Shown piece by piece: positions 47,267 through 55,104 of a stretch of 55,104 bases of DNA. The translations under genes were made by a program, and so were the position numbers. Source of the DNA: a virus; IMG/VR virus record IMGVR_UViG_3300033571_023918, positions 1 through 55,104 of that record; one strand, 5' to 3'. The number at the start of each line of letters is the position of its first letter. The first letter of the stretch is position 1. A model generated the notes under the pieces. It saw only the letters and a list, made by a program, of their open reading frames with translations, had not been told where the DNA came from and searched no databases.

Positions 47267-48670
47267 ATGAATACACACAATTATATGACTAAGAATTTTG
47301 ACTATCTCGGTAACACATTTCAAATACAACTTTTAAACCAAATTATCGTAGATAAAGAATTCGCACAGTCCATTGTTGATGTATTAGAACCCTCATATTT
47401 TGACAACAAATACTTCAAAATTGTTGTTCAAATGATTCGAGAATATTATGGGAAATATCAATCAACACCAACTTTTGACACTTTAGAACAAATTGCTAAA
47501 TCAGAAATTTCTCAAGAACTTGTCTTAAAGATTGTTTTAGATACTCTGAAACAAATTCAAAATGCGCCGTTTGATGGTAGCGTGTTTGTTCAAGAAAAAG
47601 CGTTGAAGTTTTGTAAACAACAAGAACTTCAAAAGGCGATGGACAAAGCACAAAAAATAATCACTCAGGGAGATTTTGAATCATACGACCAAGTGGAAAA
47701 CATGGTACGAGAAGCCCTACAAGTAGGGGAAAGAGAAACTGGTGTGTTAGATGTTTTTACTGGTTTAGATGATGTTTTAAACGATGATTACAGACATCCT
47801 ATCCCAATGGGTATTGCGGGTCTTGATAGACTGTTAAAAGGTGGTTTGGCGAAAGGTGAAATAGGTGTTATTCTGGCACCAACTGGTGTGGGAAAAACTA
47901 CTTTGATGACCAAAATTGCAAATTCCGCTTTCAATATTGGGTACAATGTTCTTCAGATATTTTTTGAGGATAATGTAAAAATAATTCAAAGAAAACACAT
48001 TACCCTTTGGACTGGTATTGAACCCGATAACCTATCGTTGATGAAAGAAGATGTGATGGAAAAAGTACAGGAAGTTCAGAACTCAATGCCGAATAGACTG
48101 ATTCTGAAAAAACTCCCGTCTGATACTATGACAATGAATCAAATCAAAGTTCAGGTAAGAAAAATGATTGCTGATGGAATTAAGATTGATATGGTTACTT
48201 TGGATTACATCGATTGTGTGGTACCTGATAACCTTAAGACCGATGAATGGAAAGCTGAAGGTTCTGTAATGAGACACTTCGAGGCTATGTGCCATGAACT
48301 AAACTTAGCAGGATGGACCGCAACACAAGGTAATCGGTCATCAATTTCTTCAGAAGTTGTAACCACCGACCAAATGGGGGGTTCAATCAAGAAAGCTCAA
48401 GTTGGTCATGTTATAATCTCAGTTGCTAAAACTCTTCAACAAAAAGAAATGAAGTTAGCAACAATGGCGATTACTAAATCGCGTTTGGGTCAAGATGGTG
48501 TTGTTTTTGAAAACTGCAAATTTGACAATGAATTGTTAATTATCGATACTGAGTCTTCAGTTACCTTTTTAGGTTTCGAAGAACAACAGGTTGAAAAAAA
48601 ACAAGAAAGAATCAAAGAATTGTTAGAAAAGAGAAAGGCTCGTCAAGAACAAAATAATAGCCCAATTTAA
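47267..48670 (+). CDS. 41: DnaB-type replicative helicase (gp41-like)
   Basis: This 467-residue hexameric helicase has an N-terminal helical domain (about 10-150, NQIIVDKEFAQSIVDVLEPS) and a RecA-like ATPase domain. Walker A is APTGVGKTTL near 204-213, and the Walker B region is DMVTLDYIDCV near 307. A basic motif (GIEPDNLSLMKED, then TKSRLGQDG) and a helical C-terminus with Lys/Glu-rich KKQERIKELLEKRKA complete it. It would move along the lagging strand and interact with a primase not found in this window. A second ATG lies 18 nt downstream. Confidence 0.85.
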   Translation: MNTHNYMTKNFDYLGNTFQIQLLNQIIVDKEFAQSIVDVLEPSYFDNKYFKIVVQMIREYYGKYQSTPTFDTLEQIAKSEISQELVLKIVLDTLKQIQNAPFDGSVFVQEKALKFCKQQELQKAMDKAQKIITQGDFESYDQVENMVREALQVGERETGVLDVFTGLDDVLNDDYRHPIPMGIAGLDRLLKGGLAKGEIGVILAPTGVGKTTLMTKIANSAFNIGYNVLQIFFEDNVKIIQRKHITLWTGIEPDNLSLMKEDVMEKVQEVQNSMPNRLILKKLPSDTMTMNQIKVQVRKMIADGIKIDMVTLDYIDCVVPDNLKTDEWKAEGSVMRHFEAMCHELNLAGWTATQGNRSSISSEVVTTDQMGGSIKKAQVGHVIISVAKTLQQKEMKLATMAITKSRLGQDGVVFENCKFDNELLIIDTESSVTFLGFEEQQVEKKQERIKELLEKRKARQEQNNSPI

Positions 48671-48695
48671 ACTAAAATCAAAAACAATCTAAATT

Positions 48696-49976
48696 ATGGA
48701 TGACATAAATAATATCAGTATAGACGAATCTCGTCAGGTTATAAAAAGAAGTGGTGAGAAAGTTCTTTTTGAACCTGAAAAAATAAAAAAAGCAATTTTA
48801 AAAGCTATGGAATCGGTTGGAAAAATTGATGACGATATGGCGGATAAAATTGCAAGGTTAACTACCAAAGGAATTTTTAGAGGTAACAAATATCATGTAC
48901 CTCATGTTGACGAGATTCATGATATGGTAGAAAATAAACTTATGGATAATGGTTTGAATGATGTTGCTAAAGAGTATATTATTTATCGTTCGAAACACCA
49001 ACCAAATATTTTTACCAAAAGAACCAATCTAAAACCCTATGAGTACCCTGATTTAGTTGAATATGTTGATGCAATACGACATTCATATTGGGTTCATACT
49101 GAGTTTAATTTTACTTCTGATATTCAAGATTTTAAAGTTCATTTAAATGAAAAGGAAAAAACTTCGGTACAAAGAGCAATGTTGGCAATTTCACAAATCG
49201 AAATTGCCGTCAAGAATTTTTGGGGTGACATCTATAAAAAATTACCAAAACCTGAAATAGGAAATGTTGGGGCAACTTTTGCGGAGTCTGAAGTCCGGCA
49301 CGCGGATGCGTACTCAAATTTGATTCAAGTGTTGGGTTTGAACAATGAGTTTGAAAACTTACTTGAAGTACCGGCAATTCGTAAAAGAATTAAATATTTG
49401 GAGAAGTCTATTGTTAACTCCAAATCAGTTGAGAATCGAGATTATTTTGAGTCTGTTGTTCTTTTCTCAATGTTTGTGGAGAATGTTTCATTGTTCTCAC
49501 AATTCTTGGTTATTATGTCTTTTAACAAACATAAAAATGTTTTGAAGGGAATGAGTAATGCTGTAGAAGCGACATCAAAGGAGGAGAATATACACGCGGA
49601 ATTCGGATTTACTTTGGTAAACTTAATAAAAAAAGAAAACCCATCATGGTGGACACAAGATTTGATTTCCGATTTAATTGATGCCTCCAAAGAAGCTTTT
49701 GAGGCTGAAGAGGAGATAGTAAATTGGATTTTTGAATACGGTGACTTAGATTTTTTAACCAAACAACAGACAATTGAATTTATTAAACACAGATTCAATC
49801 TATCATTGAATGCTATTGGTATAGATAATGTTTTCTCAGTTGATGAGAAAATGTTAGAAACTACCGAATGGTTTGATGATGAAATTTTAACAACAAAACA
49901 CACAGACTTTTTTAATAAAAGAAGTATTAACTACAGCAAAAAATCAAAATCAATAACTTTAAATGATTTATTCTAA
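48696..49976 (+). CDS. nrdB: Class I ribonucleotide reductase beta subunit with ATP-cone
   Basis: This 426-residue protein has two parts. Residues about 10-100 are an ATP-cone (VIKRSGEKVLFEPEKIKKAI, then DDMADKIARLTTKG), the allosteric domain usually found on NrdA. Residues about 115-400 form the ferritin-like radical subunit. Candidate metal ligands are E169, E199 and H202 (SEVRH), E262 (FVENVSLF), E297 and H300 (EENIH). Y206 is at the place of the radical tyrosine. The ATP-cone on NrdB is known in Leeuwenhoekiella. It is followed by nrdA 12 nt later, in the order nrdB-nrdA. Confidence 0.9.
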   Translation: MDDINNISIDESRQVIKRSGEKVLFEPEKIKKAILKAMESVGKIDDDMADKIARLTTKGIFRGNKYHVPHVDEIHDMVENKLMDNGLNDVAKEYIIYRSKHQPNIFTKRTNLKPYEYPDLVEYVDAIRHSYWVHTEFNFTSDIQDFKVHLNEKEKTSVQRAMLAISQIEIAVKNFWGDIYKKLPKPEIGNVGATFAESEVRHADAYSNLIQVLGLNNEFENLLEVPAIRKRIKYLEKSIVNSKSVENRDYFESVVLFSMFVENVSLFSQFLVIMSFNKHKNVLKGMSNAVEATSKEENIHAEFGFTLVNLIKKENPSWWTQDLISDLIDASKEAFEAEEEIVNWIFEYGDLDFLTKQQTIEFIKHRFNLSLNAIGIDNVFSVDEKMLETTEWFDDEILTTKHTDFFNKRSINYSKKSKSITLNDLF

Positions 49977-49988
49977 TAATAAAAACTA

Positions 49989-51701
49989 ATGATAATGGAA
50001 GATAGAAAACCTTTCGATTGGATTAACGAGGAGTCCATTACTTTTCTCCGTCGTGGATACTTGAGTGATGGTGAAGATTCACTTGAAAGAATTAAAACAA
50101 TCTGTGACCACGCAGAAACTCTGCTCGGTATCGATGGATTCGCAGATAAATTTTATGAGTATATGGGTAAAGGTTGGTATTCTTTATCTTCACCTGTGTG
50201 GGCGAACTTTGGTAAAAAAAGAGGGCTACCCGTAAGTTGTTTTGGTTCAAATGTTGGAGATAACATCGAATCAATTTTGTACACTCAAGCTGAAGTTGGA
50301 GAAATGAGTAAAATGGGTGGTGGTACATCTGGCTATTTTGGTAACATTCGTGGAAGAGGTGCGGAGATTACAGATAATGGACATGCTCCTGGTGCGGTTC
50401 ATTTTATGAATTTGTTTCAAAGTGTTGTTGATAATATATCACAGGGTTCTACCCGCAGAGGTCGTTTTTCACCATACCTACCAATTGAACATCCTGATAT
50501 TAAAGAGTTTTTAGAAATCGGAACTGAAGGGTTTCCAATTCAAGACCTAACTCACGCAGTGACTGTAACTGATGAATTCATGGAAAAGATGATTGCTGGG
50601 GATAAACAAAAAAGAGCAACATGGGCAAAAGTAATTCAAAGAAGAGGGGAAATTGGTTACCCTTACATTATGTTTACAGATACTGTGAACAATAAGGCGC
50701 CTGAGGTTTACAAAGACAAAGATATGAAGATTTATAATTCTAATCTTTGTTCTGAAATTGCTCTCCACAATTCAGAAGAAGAGTCTTTTGTTTGTGTTCT
50801 TTCTTCGATGAATCTTTTGCATTATGAAGAGTGGAAAGACACCGACGCGGTTGAGATGATGGTATATTTCTTAGATGCTGTTGTTTCAGAGTTTATTGAT
50901 AAAATCGATAATATCAGAAACAGTGGTACTATCGAAGGACAAAGGGCGTTCTTTTACCTTGAAAAAGCGTATAACTTTGCCAAAAGACAAAGAGCTCTTG
51001 GATTGGGTGTTTTAGGTTGGCACTCATTACTACAATCTAAAAATCTACCTTTCGATAGTAGGGAAACCGCAAGATTGAATGTCGAAGTTTTCAAATTAAT
51101 CAAAGATAAATCTTACAAAGCATCTCAAGAATTAGCTCAAATTTTTGGTGAACCCGAAACTTTAATCGGATATGGTAGAAGAAATGTTACTTTAAATGCG
51201 ATTGCACCAACAACTTCCTCAGCATTTATTTTAGGACAAGTATCTCAATCAATTGAACCAATTTGGTCTAATTGTTATGTCAAAGATGTTGCAAAATTGA
51301 AGGTAACTATTAAAAACCCTGTTTTGAAAAGACTTTTGGCGGACTTAGGTAAAGATAACAAAAGTACTTGGGAGAGTATCAAAAAACATGATGGTTCAGT
51401 TCAACACCTTGAGTTTTTGACTAATGAGCAAAAAGAAGTGTTTCGAACTTTTTCTGAAATTAACCAATCTACTATTATTAACCAAGCGGCAATCAGACAA
51501 GATTATATTGACCAATCACAATCTTTAAACTTGATGATATCACCTGACATGCCTACTAAAGATGTGAATAAACTTTTGATTGACGCGTGGCAGTTGGGTG
51601 TTAAAACACTCTATTATCAGCACTCAATGAATTCTGCTCAAGCTTTTGCTAGAAAGAAATTGAACTTAAATGACCTTCACTGCGTGGCTTGTGAGGCATA
51701 A
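49989..51701 (+). CDS. nrdA: Class I ribonucleotide reductase alpha subunit
   Basis: This 570-residue protein reduces ribonucleotides to deoxyribonucleotides. Active-site residues are C84 (LPVSCFGSN), the triad N252, C254 and E256 in NSNLCSEIAL, C269 (SFVCVLSS) and the C-terminal pair C565/C568 (HCVACEA) that accepts electrons. The tyrosine pair of radical transfer is in KTLYYQHS. No ATP-cone is at its N-terminus, and the protein is about 190 residues shorter than E. coli NrdA. That fits the domain having moved to the NrdB partner. A second start at 49995 is possible. A terminator follows. Confidence 0.9.
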   Translation: MIMEDRKPFDWINEESITFLRRGYLSDGEDSLERIKTICDHAETLLGIDGFADKFYEYMGKGWYSLSSPVWANFGKKRGLPVSCFGSNVGDNIESILYTQAEVGEMSKMGGGTSGYFGNIRGRGAEITDNGHAPGAVHFMNLFQSVVDNISQGSTRRGRFSPYLPIEHPDIKEFLEIGTEGFPIQDLTHAVTVTDEFMEKMIAGDKQKRATWAKVIQRRGEIGYPYIMFTDTVNNKAPEVYKDKDMKIYNSNLCSEIALHNSEEESFVCVLSSMNLLHYEEWKDTDAVEMMVYFLDAVVSEFIDKIDNIRNSGTIEGQRAFFYLEKAYNFAKRQRALGLGVLGWHSLLQSKNLPFDSRETARLNVEVFKLIKDKSYKASQELAQIFGEPETLIGYGRRNVTLNAIAPTTSSAFILGQVSQSIEPIWSNCYVKDVAKLKVTIKNPVLKRLLADLGKDNKSTWESIKKHDGSVQHLEFLTNEQKEVFRTFSEINQSTIINQAAIRQDYIDQSQSLNLMISPDMPTKDVNKLLIDAWQLGVKTLYYQHSMNSAQAFARKKLNLNDLHCVACEA

Positions 51702-51721
51702 TTGAGAGATATTATTGTATT

Positions 51722-51760
51722 GAATGAAAAACCCGTCACGAAAGTGTCGGGTTTTTTCAT
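51722..51760. terminator. Hairpin terminator after RNR genes, possibly bidirectional
   Basis: Stem AAAACCCG-T-CAC pairs with GTG-T-CGGGTTTT over a GAAA loop with one T-T mismatch. A-rich and T-rich flanks on both sides would suit termination in both directions, but only plus-strand genes are nearby. Confidence 0.75.
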
Positions 51761-51783
51761 TTCTTATAAAAAAAACAAGGGTA

Positions 51784-51790
51784 TATTTAT
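51784..51790 (+). promoter_or_regulatory. Candidate late promoter element TATTTAT
   Basis: The heptamer lies 5 nt before the ATG at 51796 of the gp25-like gene and just after the RNR terminator. Confidence 0.45.
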
Positions 51791-51795
51791 CTGAT

Positions 51796-52266
51796 ATGGC
51801 TGAAGGTGTTACATATGGATTAGCATTTCCTTTTGAGGATTCGCCGAAAGGGGATTTTCTATTATTAACTGAAACACAATTTGCACAAATTAGAAGTGAT
51901 TTAATTCATTTATTATTAACTAAAAAGGGTTCGAGGTATTATCTACCAACTTTTGGTACAAGATTGTATGAATTTTTATTTGAGCCTTTTGATGGTTTAA
52001 CCTTCGATGCTATTGAAGCGGACATTCGTGATTCTGTAGAACAATTCATGCCAAATTTATTAATTAATAATATCACGATTGAACCTGCTGACCCTTCTGA
52101 AGAAGTTCCGTTGGCAAAAGGTGAACCATTACCTGGTCAAAATCGAGATAATATCTTTAAAGTCCCTGGTAAAGGTACTTCGGAATATACCGCAAAGGTA
52201 AGAATTGATTATGCTGTGGATAACAACACTTTTGCACAAAGTGATTTTGTCATACTGAATATTTAA
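51796..52266 (+). CDS. 25: gp25-like baseplate wedge protein
   Basis: This 156-residue protein starts at the ATG after the TATTTAT element, where it gives MAEGVTYGLAFPFEDSPKGD. The frame is open back through the terminator, which is not coding. The core (IRSDLIHLLLTKKGSRYYLP, then GTRLYEFLFEPFDGL and AIEADIRDSVEQFMP) is the typical gp25/gpW fold, with the conserved GTRL and E-F motifs. It is a wedge component that nucleates the sheath on the baseplate. The C-terminal half is longer than T4 gp25. The gp6-like gene follows 6 nt later. Confidence 0.9.
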   Translation: MAEGVTYGLAFPFEDSPKGDFLLLTETQFAQIRSDLIHLLLTKKGSRYYLPTFGTRLYEFLFEPFDGLTFDAIEADIRDSVEQFMPNLLINNITIEPADPSEEVPLAKGEPLPGQNRDNIFKVPGKGTSEYTAKVRIDYAVDNNTFAQSDFVILNI

Positions 52267-52272
52267 GATTAT

Positions 52273-54111
52273 ATGGCTAACAACAGAATTTCCTATACTG
52301 CGAGAGATTACGAAAGTATTAGAATCGAATTACAAAATTATGTCAGGTCTTATTACCCTGAACTAATTCAAGATTTTAACGATGCGTCAGTATTCTCGGT
52401 GTTTTTAGATTTAAATGCTGCTGTTGCCGATAACTTACATTATAACATTGATAGGAGTATTCAAGAAACAGTACTCCAATTTGCACAACAAAGGTCATCA
52501 ATTTATAATATTGCAAGAACATATGGTCTTAAGATTCCAGGTCAAAGACCATCAGTAGCATTGGTTGATTATTCGATTACAGTACCTGCTTTTGGTGATA
52601 AAGAAGATGAAAGATATCTTGGTATATTGACAAGAGGTTCTCAGGTCTTTGGGGCCGGAATTGCATTTGAAAATCAAAATGATGTGGATTTTGCCTCCCC
52701 ATATAATAGTTCGGGATTTCCAAACAGAACGAAAATTCCAAACTTTGATGCTAACGGAAATTTAATTAATTATACAATCACTAAAAGAGAACTTGTTGTT
52801 AATGGTATTACTAAAGTATTCAAAAGAGTTATTAATGCGAGTGATGTCAGACCATTTTTTGAATTATTTCTGCCCGAAAAGAATGTATTGGGGGTTACCA
52901 GTGTTCTGCAAAAATCAGGAACCAATTACACAAATGTTCCAACAGCATCGGAATTTATTGGTTTAGAAAACCGATTATTAGAAGTCGACGCACTTGCCGA
53001 AGACAGAGTTTTTATTGAAGACCCCACTAAAGTTTCTGACCAACCAGGTCTTAAAGTTGGTAGATATATTCAAACTAACAACAGATTTATTACTGAATAT
53101 ACGCCTGAAGGGTTTTTAAAGTTAACTTTTGGTGGTGGAACAACTTCGGCACAAGACCAATTGAATGCGTTTACAAACTTGGGTACACCAGTCAATTTAC
53201 AATCTTTATCTAATAACTTTTCACTCGGTTCAACTTTGATTCCAAACTCAACTCTATTTGTACAATACCGAATCGGTGGTGGATTGGCAACTAACATTGG
53301 TACAAATGTTATTAATCAAATTGGAACTGTTTCATTTTTTGTGAATGGACCCTCACAAACCATTAACAGTTCGGTAATCAATTCATTAAGATGTAATAAT
53401 CCTACCGCAGCAATTGGTGGGTCAAATGTTCCCACAACCGAAGAAGTTAGAAACTATGTATCATTTAATTTCTCAGCACAAAAAAGAGCGGTGACAGTTA
53501 ATGATTACGAATCATTGTTGAGAAATATGCCAAGTCAATTTGGTGCTCCCGCAAAAGTATCTATTACTGAAAATAATAATAAGATTTTAATTAATCTTTT
53601 ATCGTATGACACTTCAGGTAAATTAACTAATATTGTTTCTAATACACTTAGACAAAATGTTGCCAATTATTTGTCAAACTATCGTATGATAAATGACTAC
53701 ATTCAAGTGACAACTGCGGATGTGATTGATTTAGGTGTTGATTTGTCAGTGGTTTTGGATGCAACACAAAACTCAGGACAAATTATTTCAGAAGTTGTAA
53801 ATAGAATATCGGATTACTTTAATCCACTTAGTAGAGAATTGGGTGGAAATGTTTACCTATCCCAACTTAGAAGTATTGTCCAAGGTACTACAGGTGTTAT
53901 TACAGTTGCTGATATTACAATCGAAAACAAAGTTGGTGGACAATATTCTTCATCGGAAACATCAATGGCATATTCGGACCCCGAGTTACGGATTATACAA
54001 CCAGTTGATGACACAATTTTTGCTGAGCCAAATCAGATATATCAAGTTAGATATCCTCAAAAAGATATTGTTGTGAGGGTTAAAAACTTACAAAATGTTT
54101 CTTTTTCTTAA
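52273..54111 (+). CDS. 6: gp6-like baseplate wedge protein
   Basis: This 612-residue protein has the gp6/gpJ-like N-terminus ISYTARDYESIRIELQNYVR, then YPELIQDFNDASVFSVFLDL, and a helix NIDRSIQETVLQFAQQRSSI. The middle region ends with the conserved VTVNDYESLLRNMPSQFG, and a later strand-rich portion carries QNSGQIISEVVNRISDYFN. These are the markers of the wedge protein that joins into the inner baseplate ring. T4 gp6 is of similar size (660). It lies between the gp25-like and gp7-position genes, as in T4-like phages. Confidence 0.9.
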   Translation: MANNRISYTARDYESIRIELQNYVRSYYPELIQDFNDASVFSVFLDLNAAVADNLHYNIDRSIQETVLQFAQQRSSIYNIARTYGLKIPGQRPSVALVDYSITVPAFGDKEDERYLGILTRGSQVFGAGIAFENQNDVDFASPYNSSGFPNRTKIPNFDANGNLINYTITKRELVVNGITKVFKRVINASDVRPFFELFLPEKNVLGVTSVLQKSGTNYTNVPTASEFIGLENRLLEVDALAEDRVFIEDPTKVSDQPGLKVGRYIQTNNRFITEYTPEGFLKLTFGGGTTSAQDQLNAFTNLGTPVNLQSLSNNFSLGSTLIPNSTLFVQYRIGGGLATNIGTNVINQIGTVSFFVNGPSQTINSSVINSLRCNNPTAAIGGSNVPTTEEVRNYVSFNFSAQKRAVTVNDYESLLRNMPSQFGAPAKVSITENNNKILINLLSYDTSGKLTNIVSNTLRQNVANYLSNYRMINDYIQVTTADVIDLGVDLSVVLDATQNSGQIISEVVNRISDYFNPLSRELGGNVYLSQLRSIVQGTTGVITVADITIENKVGGQYSSSETSMAYSDPELRIIQPVDDTIFAEPNQIYQVRYPQKDIVVRVKNLQNVSFS

Positions 54112-54186
54112 CACCTTTATTTAATTTCCAATCGGGGTATATTTTATTTAAGTAAAACTGTTTTTTTCAAAAAAAAACACCATAAA

Positions 54187-54193
54187 TATTTAT
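54187..54193 (+). promoter_or_regulatory. Candidate late promoter element TATTTAT
   Basis: The heptamer lies 14 nt before the ATG at 54208. The 96-nt gap also holds an A/T inverted repeat at about 54160-54180, with no clear terminator. Confidence 0.4.
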
Positions 54194-54207
54194 CATTAAA
54201 ACCTTGA

Positions 54208-55104
54208 ATGGGACAATCATTTAGAATAAACACAAAAGTTGGAGTAGATAGAAACCTTACATTTCAATTAGACCAAGATTTTGAGTTCTTAGAAATTCTA
54301 TCATTACAGATTTCACAGAATGATGTTTATCCTCGAGACTGTGCTGATTTTGGTGTTGTCGTAGGTAGAGTTGTAGCAAATAGTGGATTCGGCATACCCA
54401 ATTCGAAAGTTTCGATTTTTATACCCATAAGTGAGGTTGATTCTCTTAATGACAGGATTGTTGAATTATATCCGTATACTCAACCTAATGATAAAAATGT
54501 TGATGGGTATAGATTTAATCTTCTACCTTATTTACAATCATATTCTACTCACGCAGCCACAGGAACATTCCCCTCAAGGGAGGATGTTTTAGAAGACCCT
54601 GTTGTTGTGGATATCTACGACAAGTATTACAAATTTACCGTTAAGACAAATGAAAGTGGTGATTTCATGATATTGGGAGTCCCTGTGGGGCAACAAACCA
54701 TTGTTATGGATTTAGACCTTAGTGATATTGGGGAATTTTCCCTTACACCACAAGATTTAATTAGAATCGGTCGTGCTACAGAAGCACAAGTCGCAGGAAA
54801 CACTTTTAGAACTTCATCAGATTTAGATACTCTCCCTCAAATTGTTAATATCACAAAAGTTTTCGAAGTTGCGCCTTTTTGGGGTGAACCTGAAATTTGT
54901 CAATCTTCAATTAGTCGTATTGACTTTGACCTTAGAGATGAGGCAAATATTGATATACAACCTACAACGGTTTTTATGGGTTCAATTTACTCAACTGGTG
55001 ACGAATTTAAAATTGCGGCACCATTGGGATTTGGAAACAATCCACCATCCTTACTAACGGCAGGATGTAAGCCTAAAGATAACATGGGTAATCTTTGTGA
55101 TTTA
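54208..55104 (+). CDS. Large baseplate protein (gp7 position), 3' end outside window
   Basis: The frame is open from ATG 54208 to the right edge, giving at least 299 residues. It opens MGQSFRINTKVGVDRNLTFQ and continues DFEFLEILSLQISQNDVYPR. A strand-turn section near 130-185 (VVVDIYDKYYKFTVKTNESG, then LGVPVGQQTIVMDL) resembles a carboxypeptidase-regulatory or Ig-like domain. Late residues (SRIDFDLRDEANIDIQPTTV) are also strand-rich. In T4-like genomes gp7 follows gp6, so this is the likely equivalent by synteny only. The gene is complete at its 5' end here and truncated by the window. Confidence 0.65.
   Translation, partial: MGQSFRINTKVGVDRNLTFQLDQDFEFLEILSLQISQNDVYPRDCADFGVVVGRVVANSGFGIPNSKVSIFIPISEVDSLNDRIVELYPYTQPNDKNVDGYRFNLLPYLQSYSTHAATGTFPSREDVLEDPVVVDIYDKYYKFTVKTNESGDFMILGVPVGQQTIVMDLDLSDIGEFSLTPQDLIRIGRATEAQVAGNTFRTSSDLDTLPQIVNITKVFEVAPFWGEPEICQSSISRIDFDLRDEANIDIQPTTVFMGSIYSTGDEFKIAAPLGFGNNPPSLLTAGCKPKDNMGNLCDL

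Noticed and set aside
49442-49903. 153-residue minus-strand open frame in nrdB
   Set aside because: It is antisense to the recognised radical subunit core and is Ser/Phe-rich as expected of a shadow frame.
51724-51795. Upstream extension of the gp25-like gene
   Set aside because: The open frame runs through a terminator hairpin and the promoter-like element. The ATG at 51796 gives the expected gp25 N-terminus.
54112-54207. Terminator after the gp6-like gene
   Set aside because: Only an A/T inverted repeat is present, with no GC-rich stem.

Overview
The window is part of the genome of a contractile-tailed, T4-like bacteriophage with low GC. The case rests on a near-complete tail and baseplate set (sheath, tube, gp26-like protein, tape measure, gp53-, gp25- and gp6-like wedge proteins) and a T4-type replication set (family B DNA polymerase, gp32-like SSB, UvsX, RNase H/FEN, DnaB-type helicase, class I ribonucleotide reductase). 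The host is probably a member of the Bacteroidota (Flavobacteriia-like). Starts mostly lack Shine-Dalgarno sequences and sit in A/T-rich leaders. The NrdB carries an N-terminal ATP-cone, an arrangement known from Leeuwenhoekiella. The tail proteins are built of Cys-containing beta modules joined by Thr/Pro linkers. Host assignment is inference. No tRNA, integrase, transposase, reverse transcriptase or CRISPR was seen.

Layout: (1) 1-7566, the end of one gene, then three Thr/Pro-rich mosaic tail or adhesin proteins. (2) 7657-12176, four tightly coupled glycosyltransferase genes. (3) 12195-15762, a small virion-type protein, DNA polymerase and an HsdS-like fragment. (4) 15749-21323, a minus-strand block: two small proteins, a virion-type protein, a superoxide dismutase fused to a nuclease-like domain, a SNF2 helicase and a SET-domain protein. 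(5) 21377-42598, head-tail junction, sheath, tube, gp26-like protein with a probable frameshift, tape measure and three baseplate genes, two of them giant; a tiny minus-strand DNA-binding gene and a HAD phosphatase are inserted. (6) 42645-51701, two small proteins and the replication, recombination and nucleotide genes. (7) 51796 to the right edge, gp25-like, gp6-like and the start of a large gp7-position protein.

How the parts fit: a recurring TATTTAT heptamer, always in the direction of the gene, lies 4-42 nt before the first gene of most structural units and is nearly absent from the replication block. It is a good candidate late promoter element. GC-rich hairpins with T-runs close the units after the adhesins, the 132-aa gene, the sheath, the 212-aa gene, the SSB and the RNR genes. 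The most unusual parts are the glycosyltransferase cassette beside mucin-like tail proteins, the SOD-nuclease fusion, the SET/SNF2 pair, and the probable recoding event in the gp26-like gene.
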